This document shows positions 45,079-53,403 of a stretch of DNA of 64,000 bases, piece by piece; the stretch's first letter is position 1; every line of letters begins with the position of its first letter. The stretch is from Natronincola ferrireducens. GTDB taxonomy: Bacteria > Bacillota > Clostridia > Peptostreptococcales > Natronincolaceae. The translations under genes were made by a program, and so were the position numbers. The stretch spans positions 1 to 64,000 of the forward strand of contig NZ_FNFP01000008.1 in assembly GCF_900100845.1 (NCBI RefSeq), given 5' to 3'. A model generated the notes under the pieces. That model was not told the origin of the DNA. It saw nothing but the letters and a program-made list of their open reading frames with translations, and did no database searches.

Positions 45079-45882
45079 TTATTTTCTAGCTTCCTTCATA
45101 TGTAAAAGTCTACCCTTATTTTTTACAAGAATGATCTCCGATAGAATACTCAATGCTATTTCCTCTGGAGTATTTCCTCCTAAATCGATTCCTATAGGAG
45201 CAAAAACCTTGTTCATCACTTCCTCTGATACCCCCTCTTTCCTTAAATTTTCCATAGTATTTTGAACCTTATTTTTACTGCCTATCATTCCTATATAGGC
45301 TGCATTGGTATTGATGACAGATTTTAATGCGATTTCATCATGGGAATGACCTCGAGTCACTATAACAACATAACAATTTTCATCAATGTCATAGTTGTTT
45401 AAATTTCCTTCTATATCCCCCAAAATAATTTCCTGTGCTTTAGGAAATCGATCTTTATTACAATAATCTTCACGATCTTCAAATATTACAGTATCAAAGT
45501 TTATTGTTGCTGCAATTTCATATAATTTTAATGCAATATGTCCTCCCCCTACAATCAGTAGCTTAAGGGTTGGAACAAACACTTTAATATAAACATCTAT
45601 CTCCCCGCCGCATTGCATTTGAATGCCTCCTATACCATCATTGAGCTGAAAATGGAAGCTTTCACTCCTGCAATTTTCAAGGCATTTAACAGCTGCAGTT
45701 GTTATAATGTTTTCTGCCTTGCCACCTCCTACGGTACCATAGGTTTCACCACCTTCTAATACCAGCATCATCGCTCCTTCTCTTCCTGGTGTAGAACCTT
45801 CAGACCTAGTAATCGTAGCCAATGCCACTTTTCTATTGGCTTTTACTTCTTTAGTTATTTTTTCTAATAATTTAACTTCCAT
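45079..45882 (-). CDS. XdhC/CoxI family molybdenum hydroxylase maturation protein
   Basis: 267 residues from MEVKLLEKITKEV (ATG 45882, AGGGTG 6 nt upstream). The N-terminal XdhC/CoxI domain has ATITRSEGSTPGREGAMMLV and GTVGGGKAENIITTAA; the C-terminal Rossmann part has LLIVGGGHIALKLYEIAATI and GMIGSKNKVQNTM. XdhC-type proteins bind and sulfurate (or selenylate) the molybdenum cofactor before insertion into xanthine dehydrogenase-like enzymes. Last gene of the accessory operon. Confidence 0.9.
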   Translation of the reverse strand: MEVKLLEKITKEVKANRKVALATITRSEGSTPGREGAMMLVLEGGETYGTVGGGKAENIITTAAVKCLENCRSESFHFQLNDGIGGIQMQCGGEIDVYIKVFVPTLKLLIVGGGHIALKLYEIAATINFDTVIFEDREDYCNKDRFPKAQEIILGDIEGNLNNYDIDENCYVVIVTRGHSHDEIALKSVINTNAAYIGMIGSKNKVQNTMENLRKEGVSEEVMNKVFAPIGIDLGGNTPEEIALSILSEIILVKNKGRLLHMKEARK

Positions 45883-45894
45883 TCTTTTCACCCT

Positions 45895-46704
45895 TTATAA
45901 CTCAATATTTTTCTTGTGTTTTATATGTAAGATAGCTTCTAACACACCACCAGCTATAGCTCTAGCTTTATCAGACATGGTATAACAATGGTCTAATTTT
46001 CCCCTTGGATCAATATCTGCTATTTTAAGTCCTGTTTTTATGGAGGTGAATTCCTTTATCATTCCCCTTACCACACCATCTATCGTGGCTTTTATAGGGG
46101 TTTTATCGATATACGCTATCACTTCCTCCTTACATACAGTTTCTCCTATATCCTTTATAATTTTAATTTTACCATCGCAGGGGGCTTTGATAACCCTTTC
46201 CTTGCCAAAGCCCATAATAACCCCTGGTATTCCTGTATCAGCTTCAGCAGAACCTTGGAAAATTAACCTTCCCAAATCATGACCTCTATTTGTCTCAATG
46301 ACCACATCTACATCTATCCCTGCTTGAAATCCAGGACCTACACCGATGGTTATGGGGGCCATCCCCCTATAGGTACCTAGATTTTTTTTAGCCAAAATAG
46401 CATCAACAACAATGTCCACTGGTATTTCTTTTATAATACTACCGGTTTCATCCACCATAATAGGAACATTGTTATCTGCCCAAGCCCCTATAATCCCATC
46501 TATTTCATGTACCTTCACAGCCTTTATACCCTCTACCTCTGTCTCACCATCAAATATTGCTTCGGAAAAGGACACGGTTCGTCTTATGGCCAAAGGTGAT
46601 GCCTTCTCTAATATTAACACCTTAAAACCACAGCGAAGCAACTTATGGGCTATTGCTGTACCTATATCTCCACCACTTCTAATCACCGCAATGTTTTTCA
46701 GCAT
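45895..46704 (-). CDS. yqeB: selenium-dependent molybdenum hydroxylase system protein, YqeB family
   Basis: 269 residues from MLKNIAVIRSGGDIGTAIA (ATG 46704, GGGGGAGTGGAAG upstream; longer frames overlap the previous gene further). Rossmann-like N-terminus, then TYRGMAPITIGVGPGFQAGI and a C-terminal lipoyl-like beta domain (VIKAPCDGKIKIIKDIGETV). The EF2563/YqeB family is a marker of selenium-dependent molybdenum hydroxylases that use a labile Se cofactor. It overlaps the mocA-like gene by 26 nt. Confidence 0.88.
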   Translation of the reverse strand: MLKNIAVIRSGGDIGTAIAHKLLRCGFKVLILEKASPLAIRRTVSFSEAIFDGETEVEGIKAVKVHEIDGIIGAWADNNVPIMVDETGSIIKEIPVDIVVDAILAKKNLGTYRGMAPITIGVGPGFQAGIDVDVVIETNRGHDLGRLIFQGSAEADTGIPGVIMGFGKERVIKAPCDGKIKIIKDIGETVCKEEVIAYIDKTPIKATIDGVVRGMIKEFTSIKTGLKIADIDPRGKLDHCYTMSDKARAIAGGVLEAILHIKHKKNIEL

Positions 46705-47302
46705 TAACTTCCACTCCCCCATGTATCTTTTCATATTGCTGCCATGTATCAATATCCTTGCCAATATTGGCATCTCCTATGACTACAAATCTTACTTTTT
46801 CTATAGCTTCTTGAATAAGTCCTCTACCACCTTGATCTCCTTCGATTTTTAATAAACTATTTTTATATTTCTCTGGAAAAATAATTGGATTCCCCCTTTG
46901 TCCATTATATAAAGGAACAACAATATGACAAGGGTTTTCCTTAAAGCAGTCTATAAGATGGTTAATGATGTTTTTGTTTAGAAAAGGCTGGTCTCCTACA
47001 AAAAACATATACCCCTTTGTTTCATCAGAAGAAGCCTTTACACCTAATTTCATGGCTTGACTTTGACCCCTATGGGCATCGGGATTATAGATGGTATTGA
47101 TGTCATAGATTTCTGAAATTTTTTTGATTTCAGGATGTTGATAGATAACTATTATTTCATCTATACTGGAGGCCTTAACAGCCTTTATTACTCTTTCAAT
47201 AATAGGAATGTCTTCAATTGGTAATAAAAGCTTTTGTCTTTTCATTCTTTTGGAAAAGCCTGAAGCCATAATAATTCCCGTTATCAAAATCCACCCCTCC
47301 AT
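46679..47302 (-). CDS. MocA-like molybdenum cofactor nucleotidyltransferase
   Basis: 207 residues of the NTP-transferase fold: GIIMASGFSKRMKRQKLLLP (nucleotide-binding loop), FFVGDQPFLNKNIINHLI (metal-binding Asp), NGQRGNPIIFP and EGDQGGRGLI. MocA adds CMP to molybdopterin to make the cytosine dinucleotide cofactor used by xanthine dehydrogenase family enzymes. Overlaps yqeC by 19 nt and yqeB by 26 nt. Confidence 0.88.
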   Translation of the reverse strand: MEGWILITGIIMASGFSKRMKRQKLLLPIEDIPIIERVIKAVKASSIDEIIVIYQHPEIKKISEIYDINTIYNPDAHRGQSQAMKLGVKASSDETKGYMFFVGDQPFLNKNIINHLIDCFKENPCHIVVPLYNGQRGNPIIFPEKYKNSLLKIEGDQGGRGLIQEAIEKVRFVVIGDANIGKDIDTWQQYEKIHGGVEVNAEKHCGD

Positions 47303-48054
47303 TTAATATATTCCTCTTCAGCCTCCATAGCTGCTATAATCCCAGCAGTTAAAGGAGTTTCCCATTTTTTAAATTCTTCCATGATTGCTTTTCCTAAATT
47401 TTCCCTTTTGGTATTATCTGCTTTATTTAATATTAAATACTTTTCAGAGGAAGGTGACGTGTTTTTAAATAATCCTTGACTATCAATGATTAACTTTACT
47501 ATTGTTTTTATATCAATTCTATCTCCTATTGCCTTTCCCGTCAATTCGGAGAATAGTTTTTCCCTGTGGACCCAATCATTATTTATAGGTTTATTCAAGG
47601 CATCTAAACCTATAATGCCAATAGTTTTTGCAGTATTACTTGGTATGACTGGTTCATGATCCGCTGGGGCTTTGATAGGTTTCCTCTTAGAGCCATCGGC
47701 TTCTACTAAAATATAGTCAAATTCCTTTTCTTCATAAAGCATAGTAACATCCTCAGGCTGTAGTCCTAAAAGCTTATTTTCTTGGGTTATTTCTCTACCT
47801 AAAATATAAATATTTGCATCCTTTGTTTTTTTTAAAACCTTTAAAGGATGTTCGTTATTGGTTAGACTAAAATAATCATAAATCCCTTTATGGGGGCAGA
47901 AGATAGCTGTAGTAGTGGTAACAAGGACTTTCTTACCAGCTTCCCTCAGTTCTTCTGCTAGTTTAAACATGGTGGTGGTCTTTCCCCCTCCACCTACAAA
48001 GGAAATTACCTCTCTTTTATTTAAATCTATATTTATAGCTTGAAAAGCCTTCAT
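47284..48054 (-). CDS. yqeC: putative selenium-dependent hydroxylase accessory protein YqeC
   Basis: 256 residues. P-loop VISFVGGGGKTTTMFKLAEE at the N-terminus, YILVEADGSKRKPIKAPADH in the middle, and IGIIGLDALNKPINNDWVHR. This is the YqeC family found with YqeB in genomes with selenium-dependent molybdenum hydroxylases; probably a GTPase/ATPase in cofactor handling. Starts 7 nt after the moeA-like gene. Confidence 0.88.
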   Translation of the reverse strand: MKAFQAINIDLNKREVISFVGGGGKTTTMFKLAEELREAGKKVLVTTTTAIFCPHKGIYDYFSLTNNEHPLKVLKKTKDANIYILGREITQENKLLGLQPEDVTMLYEEKEFDYILVEADGSKRKPIKAPADHEPVIPSNTAKTIGIIGLDALNKPINNDWVHREKLFSELTGKAIGDRIDIKTIVKLIIDSQGLFKNTSPSSEKYLILNKADNTKRENLGKAIMEEFKKWETPLTAGIIAAMEAEEEYIKWRGGF

Positions 48055-48061
48055 TTTTCCT

Positions 48062-49081
48062 CTACCTTCCTAGGGAACAAATAGGATAATGACAAACTTT
48101 ACAGTTTTGACAAAGTCCTCCATGGGCTAAGGAGGATATATCTTTTCTAGTAAGAATTTCTCCCGCCAGTACTCGAGGAAACACCAAATCAAACACTGTG
48201 ATTCTATGATACATGCCGCAGGCTGGTATACCTAATATAGTAGCTTTACCTTTGTAGGCCAGCATAAACATGGCTCCAGGTAATACCGGTGAGCCATAGG
48301 TGATTACTTTATCAGCCACATTTCTTATGGCGCTTGGGGTTACATCATCTGCATCTACCGACATCCCCCCTGAGGTTAATATAACCTCTGCTCCCTTATC
48401 AATCAATTCATTAATTGCCCCTTCTATTTTCACAACATCGTCTGGAGCATATTTGGTTTCTAATAGTTCACCGCCGTATTGTTCTACTTTTTTCTTTAAT
48501 ACTGGTCCAAATCTATCTACAATTGTGCCCTCATAAACCTCTGAACCCGTAACAAGAATACCTATCTTCAAGCTCTTTAATTCTTTGATTGTAATGATTT
48601 TTCCTACCTCTTTACAAATTGCTTCTACTTTTTCAATTGCTTCTTTTTTTATGGTTAAGGGGATGATTCGTGTGCCTGCCACCACCTTATCCTCTTCTAT
48701 GACTGTATTGCTGTGGAGGGTAGCCAGCATGATTAAATCTATTTCATGAATCCTCTCTAATAGTTCTACATTTATTTTTAGTAATCCTCTTCCGGAGGAT
48801 TTAATATTAACCTTCCCTTCTGAAGGTCCTTCTAAAATAAAACCTCCTCCAGTCACTGCCTTTGCTATCCTTAGGGCAGCCTCATCTTCATGGAGATCAT
48901 CTTCCCTTAATTCTAATATGTTTATATGGTTCTTCCCCATTTTTTTCAATTCAAGAATATCTTCTTCGCCAATAATATGCCCCTTTTTAAAGGCAGCTCC
49001 TTTAAATTCACCAGGAACTATTTTTGTTAAATCATGGGCCAGCACCATCCCTATAGCATCTTCTACTTTAACCTTCCTCAT
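48062..49081 (-). CDS. MoeA-like molybdopterin-binding protein
   Basis: 339 residues from MRKVKVEDAIGMVLAHDLTK (ATG 49081; GAAGGGATGG upstream). MoeA/MoaB-type domain with ILVTGSEVYEGTIVDRFGPV, LTSGGMSVDADDVTPSAIRN and PGAMFMLAYKGKATILGIPA. The tail carries a cysteine cluster GLCQNCKVCHYPICSLG not present in plain MoeA. This variant is commonly found in xanthine dehydrogenase gene clusters and likely acts in molybdenum insertion for that enzyme family. Confidence 0.82.
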   Translation of the reverse strand: MRKVKVEDAIGMVLAHDLTKIVPGEFKGAAFKKGHIIGEEDILELKKMGKNHINILELREDDLHEDEAALRIAKAVTGGGFILEGPSEGKVNIKSSGRGLLKINVELLERIHEIDLIMLATLHSNTVIEEDKVVAGTRIIPLTIKKEAIEKVEAICKEVGKIITIKELKSLKIGILVTGSEVYEGTIVDRFGPVLKKKVEQYGGELLETKYAPDDVVKIEGAINELIDKGAEVILTSGGMSVDADDVTPSAIRNVADKVITYGSPVLPGAMFMLAYKGKATILGIPACGMYHRITVFDLVFPRVLAGEILTRKDISSLAHGGLCQNCKVCHYPICSLGR

Positions 49082-49104
49082 TTTACCATCCCTTCTTCTA
49101 TACA

Positions 49105-49130
49105 ACAAAAGCGACTATCGTCGCTTTTGT
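49105..49130. terminator. strong hairpin between lyase and moeA-like genes
   Basis: ACAAAAGCGAC (49105-49115) pairs perfectly with GTCGCTTTTGT (49120-49130), loop of 4, placed 2 nt downstream of the lyase stop. The longer T stretch is on the plus side, but on the minus strand it can still terminate or reduce read-through into the accessory genes. Confidence 0.65.
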
Positions 49131-49132
49131 TT

Positions 49133-50659
49133 TTATTCTTTATTTACTGCTTCCTTTACCGCCTGTAACATTTTTTTAGATTTAATTATATTATACGCTT
49201 TTTTGATGTCAATGGAAAGATTTCTATCTTCATCCAAGAAAGGTATTTCCGAACGAATCATCTCATAAGCCACCTTCGTTCCTTTTCCTAGTCGAGTTGC
49301 CTTTCTTAGGTCAATAGCCTGAGCAGCGTGCATTGCCTCAATTCCTAATATATAGTATAAATTATCTATAATTTTAGCAGTTTTTCTTACAACAAAGGGT
49401 GAGTTATTAGCATGATCTTCTATCTCTCCTGCTACAGAAAAATAATCTGCTGTTGCTGGATTCGATAGATGTCTTATCTCCGTATCTAAGGATGTAAAGG
49501 TTTTTTGTATTGTACCATAGGCAATTACTCTACCATCTGCTGGTGTTAAAAATCTAGATAAGCCTGTGAACTTAGGTGTAGCTAGTTTTATCGTTCTATG
49601 GCATGCAATTCTAGAAAGATGACTCAGTGCAATTCCTAGCATCTCGAATCCCAAAACCCAAGTAGTTACTTCATAATTGGAGCATGCTATCATTCGTTTT
49701 TCATCCACTAGAACACAGGGGTTATCCTCAGTAGTGTTTAATTGAATATCCATATACTTTTTCACATACTCCAGTGCATCTCTAACTGACCCATGGACTT
49801 GACTAGCCCCCCTAAGGCTTAGTGGATCCTGTAGGGACTCACTTACTCCGGGAAGCCACAGATAGCTTCCTTCTAAATATTTCCTTACCCCCTCTGCACT
49901 AACTGCCTGACCTGGTAATGGTCTTATGGGATAGAGACTAGGATCTAGAGGCGTAACGTTTCCTTTAAACCCTTCCATCGTTAAGGCATAGACAATATCT
50001 GCCATATCAATTAGGTCTTCTACATCCTTTAAAACGACAGCCCCAGGGCCCGCTGCCAGTGCATTGGAGGATACAATCGCTAAACCATCCTTTGGACCTA
50101 AAACGATGGGCTTTAGTCCAGCCTTCTCTAGAGCTTCGGCAGCAGGTATTTTGAAGCCCTTATAATATACATCTCCTTCACCAATCATGGCAAGACCTAT
50201 ATGAGAAAGACAAGTAATATCTCCTTCTCCAATGGAGCCCCTCTCAGGTATAACAGGGTGAATATTATGGTTTAAGAAGTCTTTATACATGGTTACAATG
50301 GCTGGTTGGATTCCTGTATATCCTAGCAATAGTGTGTTTAACCGAGCTAAAAGAATAGCTCTTACGTCCTCTTCACTGGCAGCTGGATCTACAGCTACAC
50401 AATGGGATAAAATCAAGCTCCGATTATATTCTTCATAATATCTATCCACTACTTGTCTATCCTTGTTTAATCCAACGCCTCTATTGAAGCCATAGACAGG
50501 GGTGTCACTATTGATCATCTCAAATACAAATGCTCTAGCCTTCTCTACCTTTGCCATTGCCTCTTGGCTGATTTCCACCTGAGCACCTCTTCTGGCTACC
50601 TTATCAACATCCTCTATGGTAAGACTTTTACCGTCGAGAATTATGTTTGTTTTTTCCAT
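49133..50659 (-). CDS. MIO-less histidine ammonia-lyase homologue, candidate trimethylammonium lyase (ergothionase type)
   Basis: 508 residues of the aromatic amino acid lyase fold: VYGFNRGVGLNKDR (catalytic Tyr loop) at about 55, SLQDPLSLRGASQVHG near 290, and EIEDHANNSP near 430. The cofactor site that reads GSVGASGDLAPL in HAL/PAL/TAL reads GSIGEGDITCLSH here (141-153): the Ala-Ser-Gly triad that cyclises to MIO is absent and the loop is one residue shorter. Normal histidine deamination is therefore unlikely. Known MIO-independent members include ergothionase, which eliminates trimethylamine from ergothioneine; the BCCT transporter beside it supports a trimethylammonium substrate. The exact substrate is inferred. 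Confidence 0.75.
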   Translation of the reverse strand: MEKTNIILDGKSLTIEDVDKVARRGAQVEISQEAMAKVEKARAFVFEMINSDTPVYGFNRGVGLNKDRQVVDRYYEEYNRSLILSHCVAVDPAASEEDVRAILLARLNTLLLGYTGIQPAIVTMYKDFLNHNIHPVIPERGSIGEGDITCLSHIGLAMIGEGDVYYKGFKIPAAEALEKAGLKPIVLGPKDGLAIVSSNALAAGPGAVVLKDVEDLIDMADIVYALTMEGFKGNVTPLDPSLYPIRPLPGQAVSAEGVRKYLEGSYLWLPGVSESLQDPLSLRGASQVHGSVRDALEYVKKYMDIQLNTTEDNPCVLVDEKRMIACSNYEVTTWVLGFEMLGIALSHLSRIACHRTIKLATPKFTGLSRFLTPADGRVIAYGTIQKTFTSLDTEIRHLSNPATADYFSVAGEIEDHANNSPFVVRKTAKIIDNLYYILGIEAMHAAQAIDLRKATRLGKGTKVAYEMIRSEIPFLDEDRNLSIDIKKAYNIIKSKKMLQAVKEAVNKE

Positions 50660-50673
50660 AAGTATACCCTCCC

Positions 50674-50869
50674 CTATTGATTCTTTTTCTGTGTAAGTGC
50701 TGCTAATATTTTTTCTGGTGTTGCTGGTAAATAAGAATATCCTCTTCAGCTGCCTTCATAATCTCTACAGAATCACTTATAAACTTTTGTCTTAATATGT
50801 CTAGTAATCTTTCTCTTGGATCTCATCTAACTTATGTTTTACACCATTAACAGTAAATTCTAGAAGCAT
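50674..50869 (-). pseudogene. fused scrap of a xanthine dehydrogenase-type hydroxylase
   Basis: An intact start (ATG 50869 after GGGAGGAA) opens MLLEFTVNGVKHKLDE, the start of a [2Fe-2S] xanthine dehydrogenase subunit. After a one-base frame change near 50827 it continues DPRERLLDILRQKF, the next family motif. Then the cysteine regions are missing, and another frame gives SYLPATPEKILAALTQKK up to TAG at 50674, the C-terminus of the molybdenum-binding subunit. A deletion has thus removed almost the whole hydroxylase operon and left its two ends, directly upstream of the lyase. Confidence 0.7.
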
Positions 50870-50930
50870 ATACTGTTCCTCCCGGAACTAATAAACTATG
50901 CCTTTTTATATAAAAGTCTGTCTTCTTAAA

Positions 50931-51375
50931 TTATATATTCACATCGTCAAAAAAAGGTCGACCAATTTTGCTTTTTATGGGTTTTATAACATTTTCTATT
51001 TGCTCTATGGGGGCTTCCTGATAAGACATACCATCATGCACCTTGTTTAGAGCAAGTTTTATATCCTTCATATCCAATCTAAAATTTTTCATCAATAGAT
51101 ATACCCTTTAGGGTTTGCTTTGTTTAATGTTGTTTTTACCAATGGGGTGCAATACTCTTCATCACCAAACACCCCACAGCTATCTTCAAGATACTTTAAA
51201 TGATACTTGCCAAACATCCAGTGGGACTGTCATCCTGTTATTACAACCCATTCATTGTTCTTCATCTTATTTTCAAGGCTATTTAACATTGCCTCCTCAT
51301 TCCCATAAACAACCTCAAACTCTGCAGTGGGTATTGATTGACTGCATCAGCAGCCAAGGACTCTAAGCTGATGAG
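50931..51375 (-). pseudogene. decayed glycine betaine ABC binding protein (OpuAC type)
   Basis: Segments in different frames match the C-terminal half of OpuAC-type proteins: SLAADAVNQYP near 51340, then VVYGNEEAMLNSLENKMKNN and EWVVITG, a stop, then HWMFGKYHLKYLEDSCGVFG, stops near 51095, then LDMKDIKLALNKVHDGMSYQ and the end RPFFDDVNI with TAA at 50931. It has several stops and frame changes, no start and no partner ABC genes. It is a remnant of another betaine-uptake gene beside the BCCT transporter. Confidence 0.75.
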
Positions 51376-51559
51376 GTATGGTATAGATGTTTTAATACTT
51401 ACTGAAAATCAGATAAAGACAGAAGAAGAGGTAGGTATTCCAGAGAAACACCCACCCCAACTACTGCCATTCAGCCTTCATCATATCACCGAATGTTTAT
51501 GAATTTAATGGGACATTTATATACATGAAGTAAGCAGTTGTTTTACTTTACAATATATA

Positions 51560-53173
51560 TTATTGTTCATTAAGCTCTGTTATTAATTCAGAATCAACTT
51601 TAGCTTTATCTGGGAAATAAACTACATCGTAATTTTCTCTCTGTACAAACATCTTAACCATAGATATTCCTACTAGGACAAATATGAATAATACAGGTAA
51701 AGCTGCTGTCATAGGTAATAGTTTTGTAGACTGTATAACATCTATTGCCCCTTCAGTAGATTGTGTAGTAGCTATAATACTTAAAAATGCAACAGAAGAC
51801 ATTACTAATCCCCAAAATATCTTAATGCTATTTGGCGGCTCCACTTCCGTTGCATTAGAAGCATTTATTGATAATGATGCCACCGTTGAAGTCATAGAGT
51901 CACATAATGTAACTACTGATAAGAATAATGTTATCATAAAGGCAATACTAGTTAAAAAAGCTAATGGGAAGTTTTGTAGAAAACTAAATACTGATGCCTC
52001 AAGTCCCTGAGTCTGAATTACATTCCAAATCTCTCCACCTTGAGTCATTTCTAAGTGAATTGCGTTAGATCCAAATACACCAAACCATAAAACTGCAAAT
52101 GATGCAGGAACGATTAAGTTCATAATAATAAATTCTCTAATCGTTCTTCCTTTAGCTATTCTACCTAGGAATAGTCCAACCATTGGTGCATAAACAATCA
52201 TCCATATCCAATAAATTACTGTCCACCACATTGGCCATTTGTCGTCTTCTATAGCACCGAGATAAGTCATTCTTGTAAAAAATGTACTTATAGATTCACC
52301 AATTGCTTCAACAGTAAAGAACATGGAAAATCTAGTAGCGCCAAATATGAAAATAAACACTAACAACCCAATAAATACTTTAGCATTTAAGTCAGATAAT
52401 TGCCGGATACCTTTTTGTAATCCTGTATAACTTGAAATGATAAAAGTTGCTACTATTACAATAAGTGTTATACCTCTAACAAGGTTATTCGGCTCAAGCC
52501 CAAATACAGCATTAAATCCAGCTCCAAATTGTAATGATGCAACTGCTAGTATAGCTGACACAGAAACAGCAATAGCAAATAGGCAAACGTTATCAACTAT
52601 ATCTCCAACTGTCTCAAAGCTCTTCTTACCGAAAATAGGGTATAATACAGAAGAAATTCTAAATGGTAGCTTCATATTATAGATAGCAAAGCCTACTGCA
52701 ACCCCAAATAAACAATAATGTGCATATGCCGGTATTCCCCAGTGAATCATACTTACTGACAATGCTGATAATGCAGCTTCTGCACTTCCTGCAACCTGAT
52801 TTAATCCAGGTATAGGACTGTTCAAATGAAAAATGGGCTCAGCTATTCCCCAAAATACGATACCTGTTCCAATTCCACCACAGAGAGATATAGCAAACCA
52901 GCTCCATCTACTAAGTATAGGTTTAGCATCCTCTCCACCTAATTTAACGCTTCCATATTTAGATACAAAAAGCCATGCTAATATTGCAAGATTTGCAAGG
53001 GCCATCAGGGAGTAAAGCCACCCAAACCAATTGTATTGAAAATCTGAAATGGCAACTTCAAGATTGTAAAAAGCTGTTGGACTAATAATTCCCATTAATA
53101 TAATTGCTATAAAAATAATACTCATTGGAACAAAGATAACTTTTCTGACCACATTTTTTGTTTCACTTTTCAT
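51560..53173 (-). CDS. BCCT family betaine/carnitine/choline-type transporter
   Basis: 537 residues from MKSETKNVVRKVIF (GGGAGGT about 9 nt upstream of ATG 53173). Twelve predicted membrane segments. Family motifs: SLCGGIGTGIVFWGIAEPIF and the Trp-rich TVIYWIWMIVYAPMVGLFLG that forms the trimethylammonium-binding box. It imports a quaternary amine (betaine, carnitine, choline or a related betaine such as ergothioneine) with Na+ or H+, or by exchange. The C-terminal tail is short, so osmotic sensing is not indicated; a catabolic role with the adjacent lyase is likely. Confidence 0.92.
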   Translation of the reverse strand: MKSETKNVVRKVIFVPMSIIFIAIILMGIISPTAFYNLEVAISDFQYNWFGWLYSLMALANLAILAWLFVSKYGSVKLGGEDAKPILSRWSWFAISLCGGIGTGIVFWGIAEPIFHLNSPIPGLNQVAGSAEAALSALSVSMIHWGIPAYAHYCLFGVAVGFAIYNMKLPFRISSVLYPIFGKKSFETVGDIVDNVCLFAIAVSVSAILAVASLQFGAGFNAVFGLEPNNLVRGITLIVIVATFIISSYTGLQKGIRQLSDLNAKVFIGLLVFIFIFGATRFSMFFTVEAIGESISTFFTRMTYLGAIEDDKWPMWWTVIYWIWMIVYAPMVGLFLGRIAKGRTIREFIIMNLIVPASFAVLWFGVFGSNAIHLEMTQGGEIWNVIQTQGLEASVFSFLQNFPLAFLTSIAFMITLFLSVVTLCDSMTSTVASLSINASNATEVEPPNSIKIFWGLVMSSVAFLSIIATTQSTEGAIDVIQSTKLLPMTAALPVLFIFVLVGISMVKMFVQRENYDVVYFPDKAKVDSELITELNEQ

Positions 53174-53268
53174 ATTTTCCATACCTCCCATAACTAGTGT
53201 AGTTACTTCTTTTAAATGGGTGTAACCTTTTATTTATTAGTTAGTCAGTTCTTCACCACTCCCTTCAT

Positions 53269-53300
53269 ATATATTCTTACTTTTGGATATATTCTTACTT
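53269..53300. promoter_or_regulatory. 14-bp direct repeat upstream of the BCCT gene
   Basis: ATATATTCTTACTT occurs twice (53269-53282 and 53287-53300), 18 bp apart, about 100 bp upstream of the BCCT start. Direct repeats are the usual target layout of SARP/BTAD activators, and two such regulators are encoded just upstream. A related ATTCTTATT lies upstream of the second regulator at 59655-59663. Confidence 0.4.
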
Positions 53301-53339
53301 CTGTATAACTTGATTAAATTTTAACAGTTTAGCGTCCAT

Positions 53340-53387
53340 AAAAGGTCAAAATCCAGCATCGCAAATAATGCTAGATTTTGACCTTTT
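53340..53387. terminator. strong terminator after the first BTAD regulator
   Basis: AAAAGGTCAAAATC and GATTTTGACCTTTT are the arms, with an inner AGCAT/ATGCT helix, followed by T. It works in both directions by sequence and lies 17 bp beyond the stop of the regulator gene. Confidence 0.88.
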
Positions 53388-53403
53388 TCACTGTTATATT
53401 TTT

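Noticed and set aside
49133-50659. Plain annotation as histidine ammonia-lyase (hutH)
   Set aside because: The Ala-Ser-Gly triad that forms the MIO cofactor is absent, so deamination of histidine should not be assumed.
51376-51500. Plus-strand open stretch reading LRYGIDVLILTENQIKTEEE
   Set aside because: Open for a while but without start, ribosome site or recognisable family; too little to call a gene or a specific remnant.
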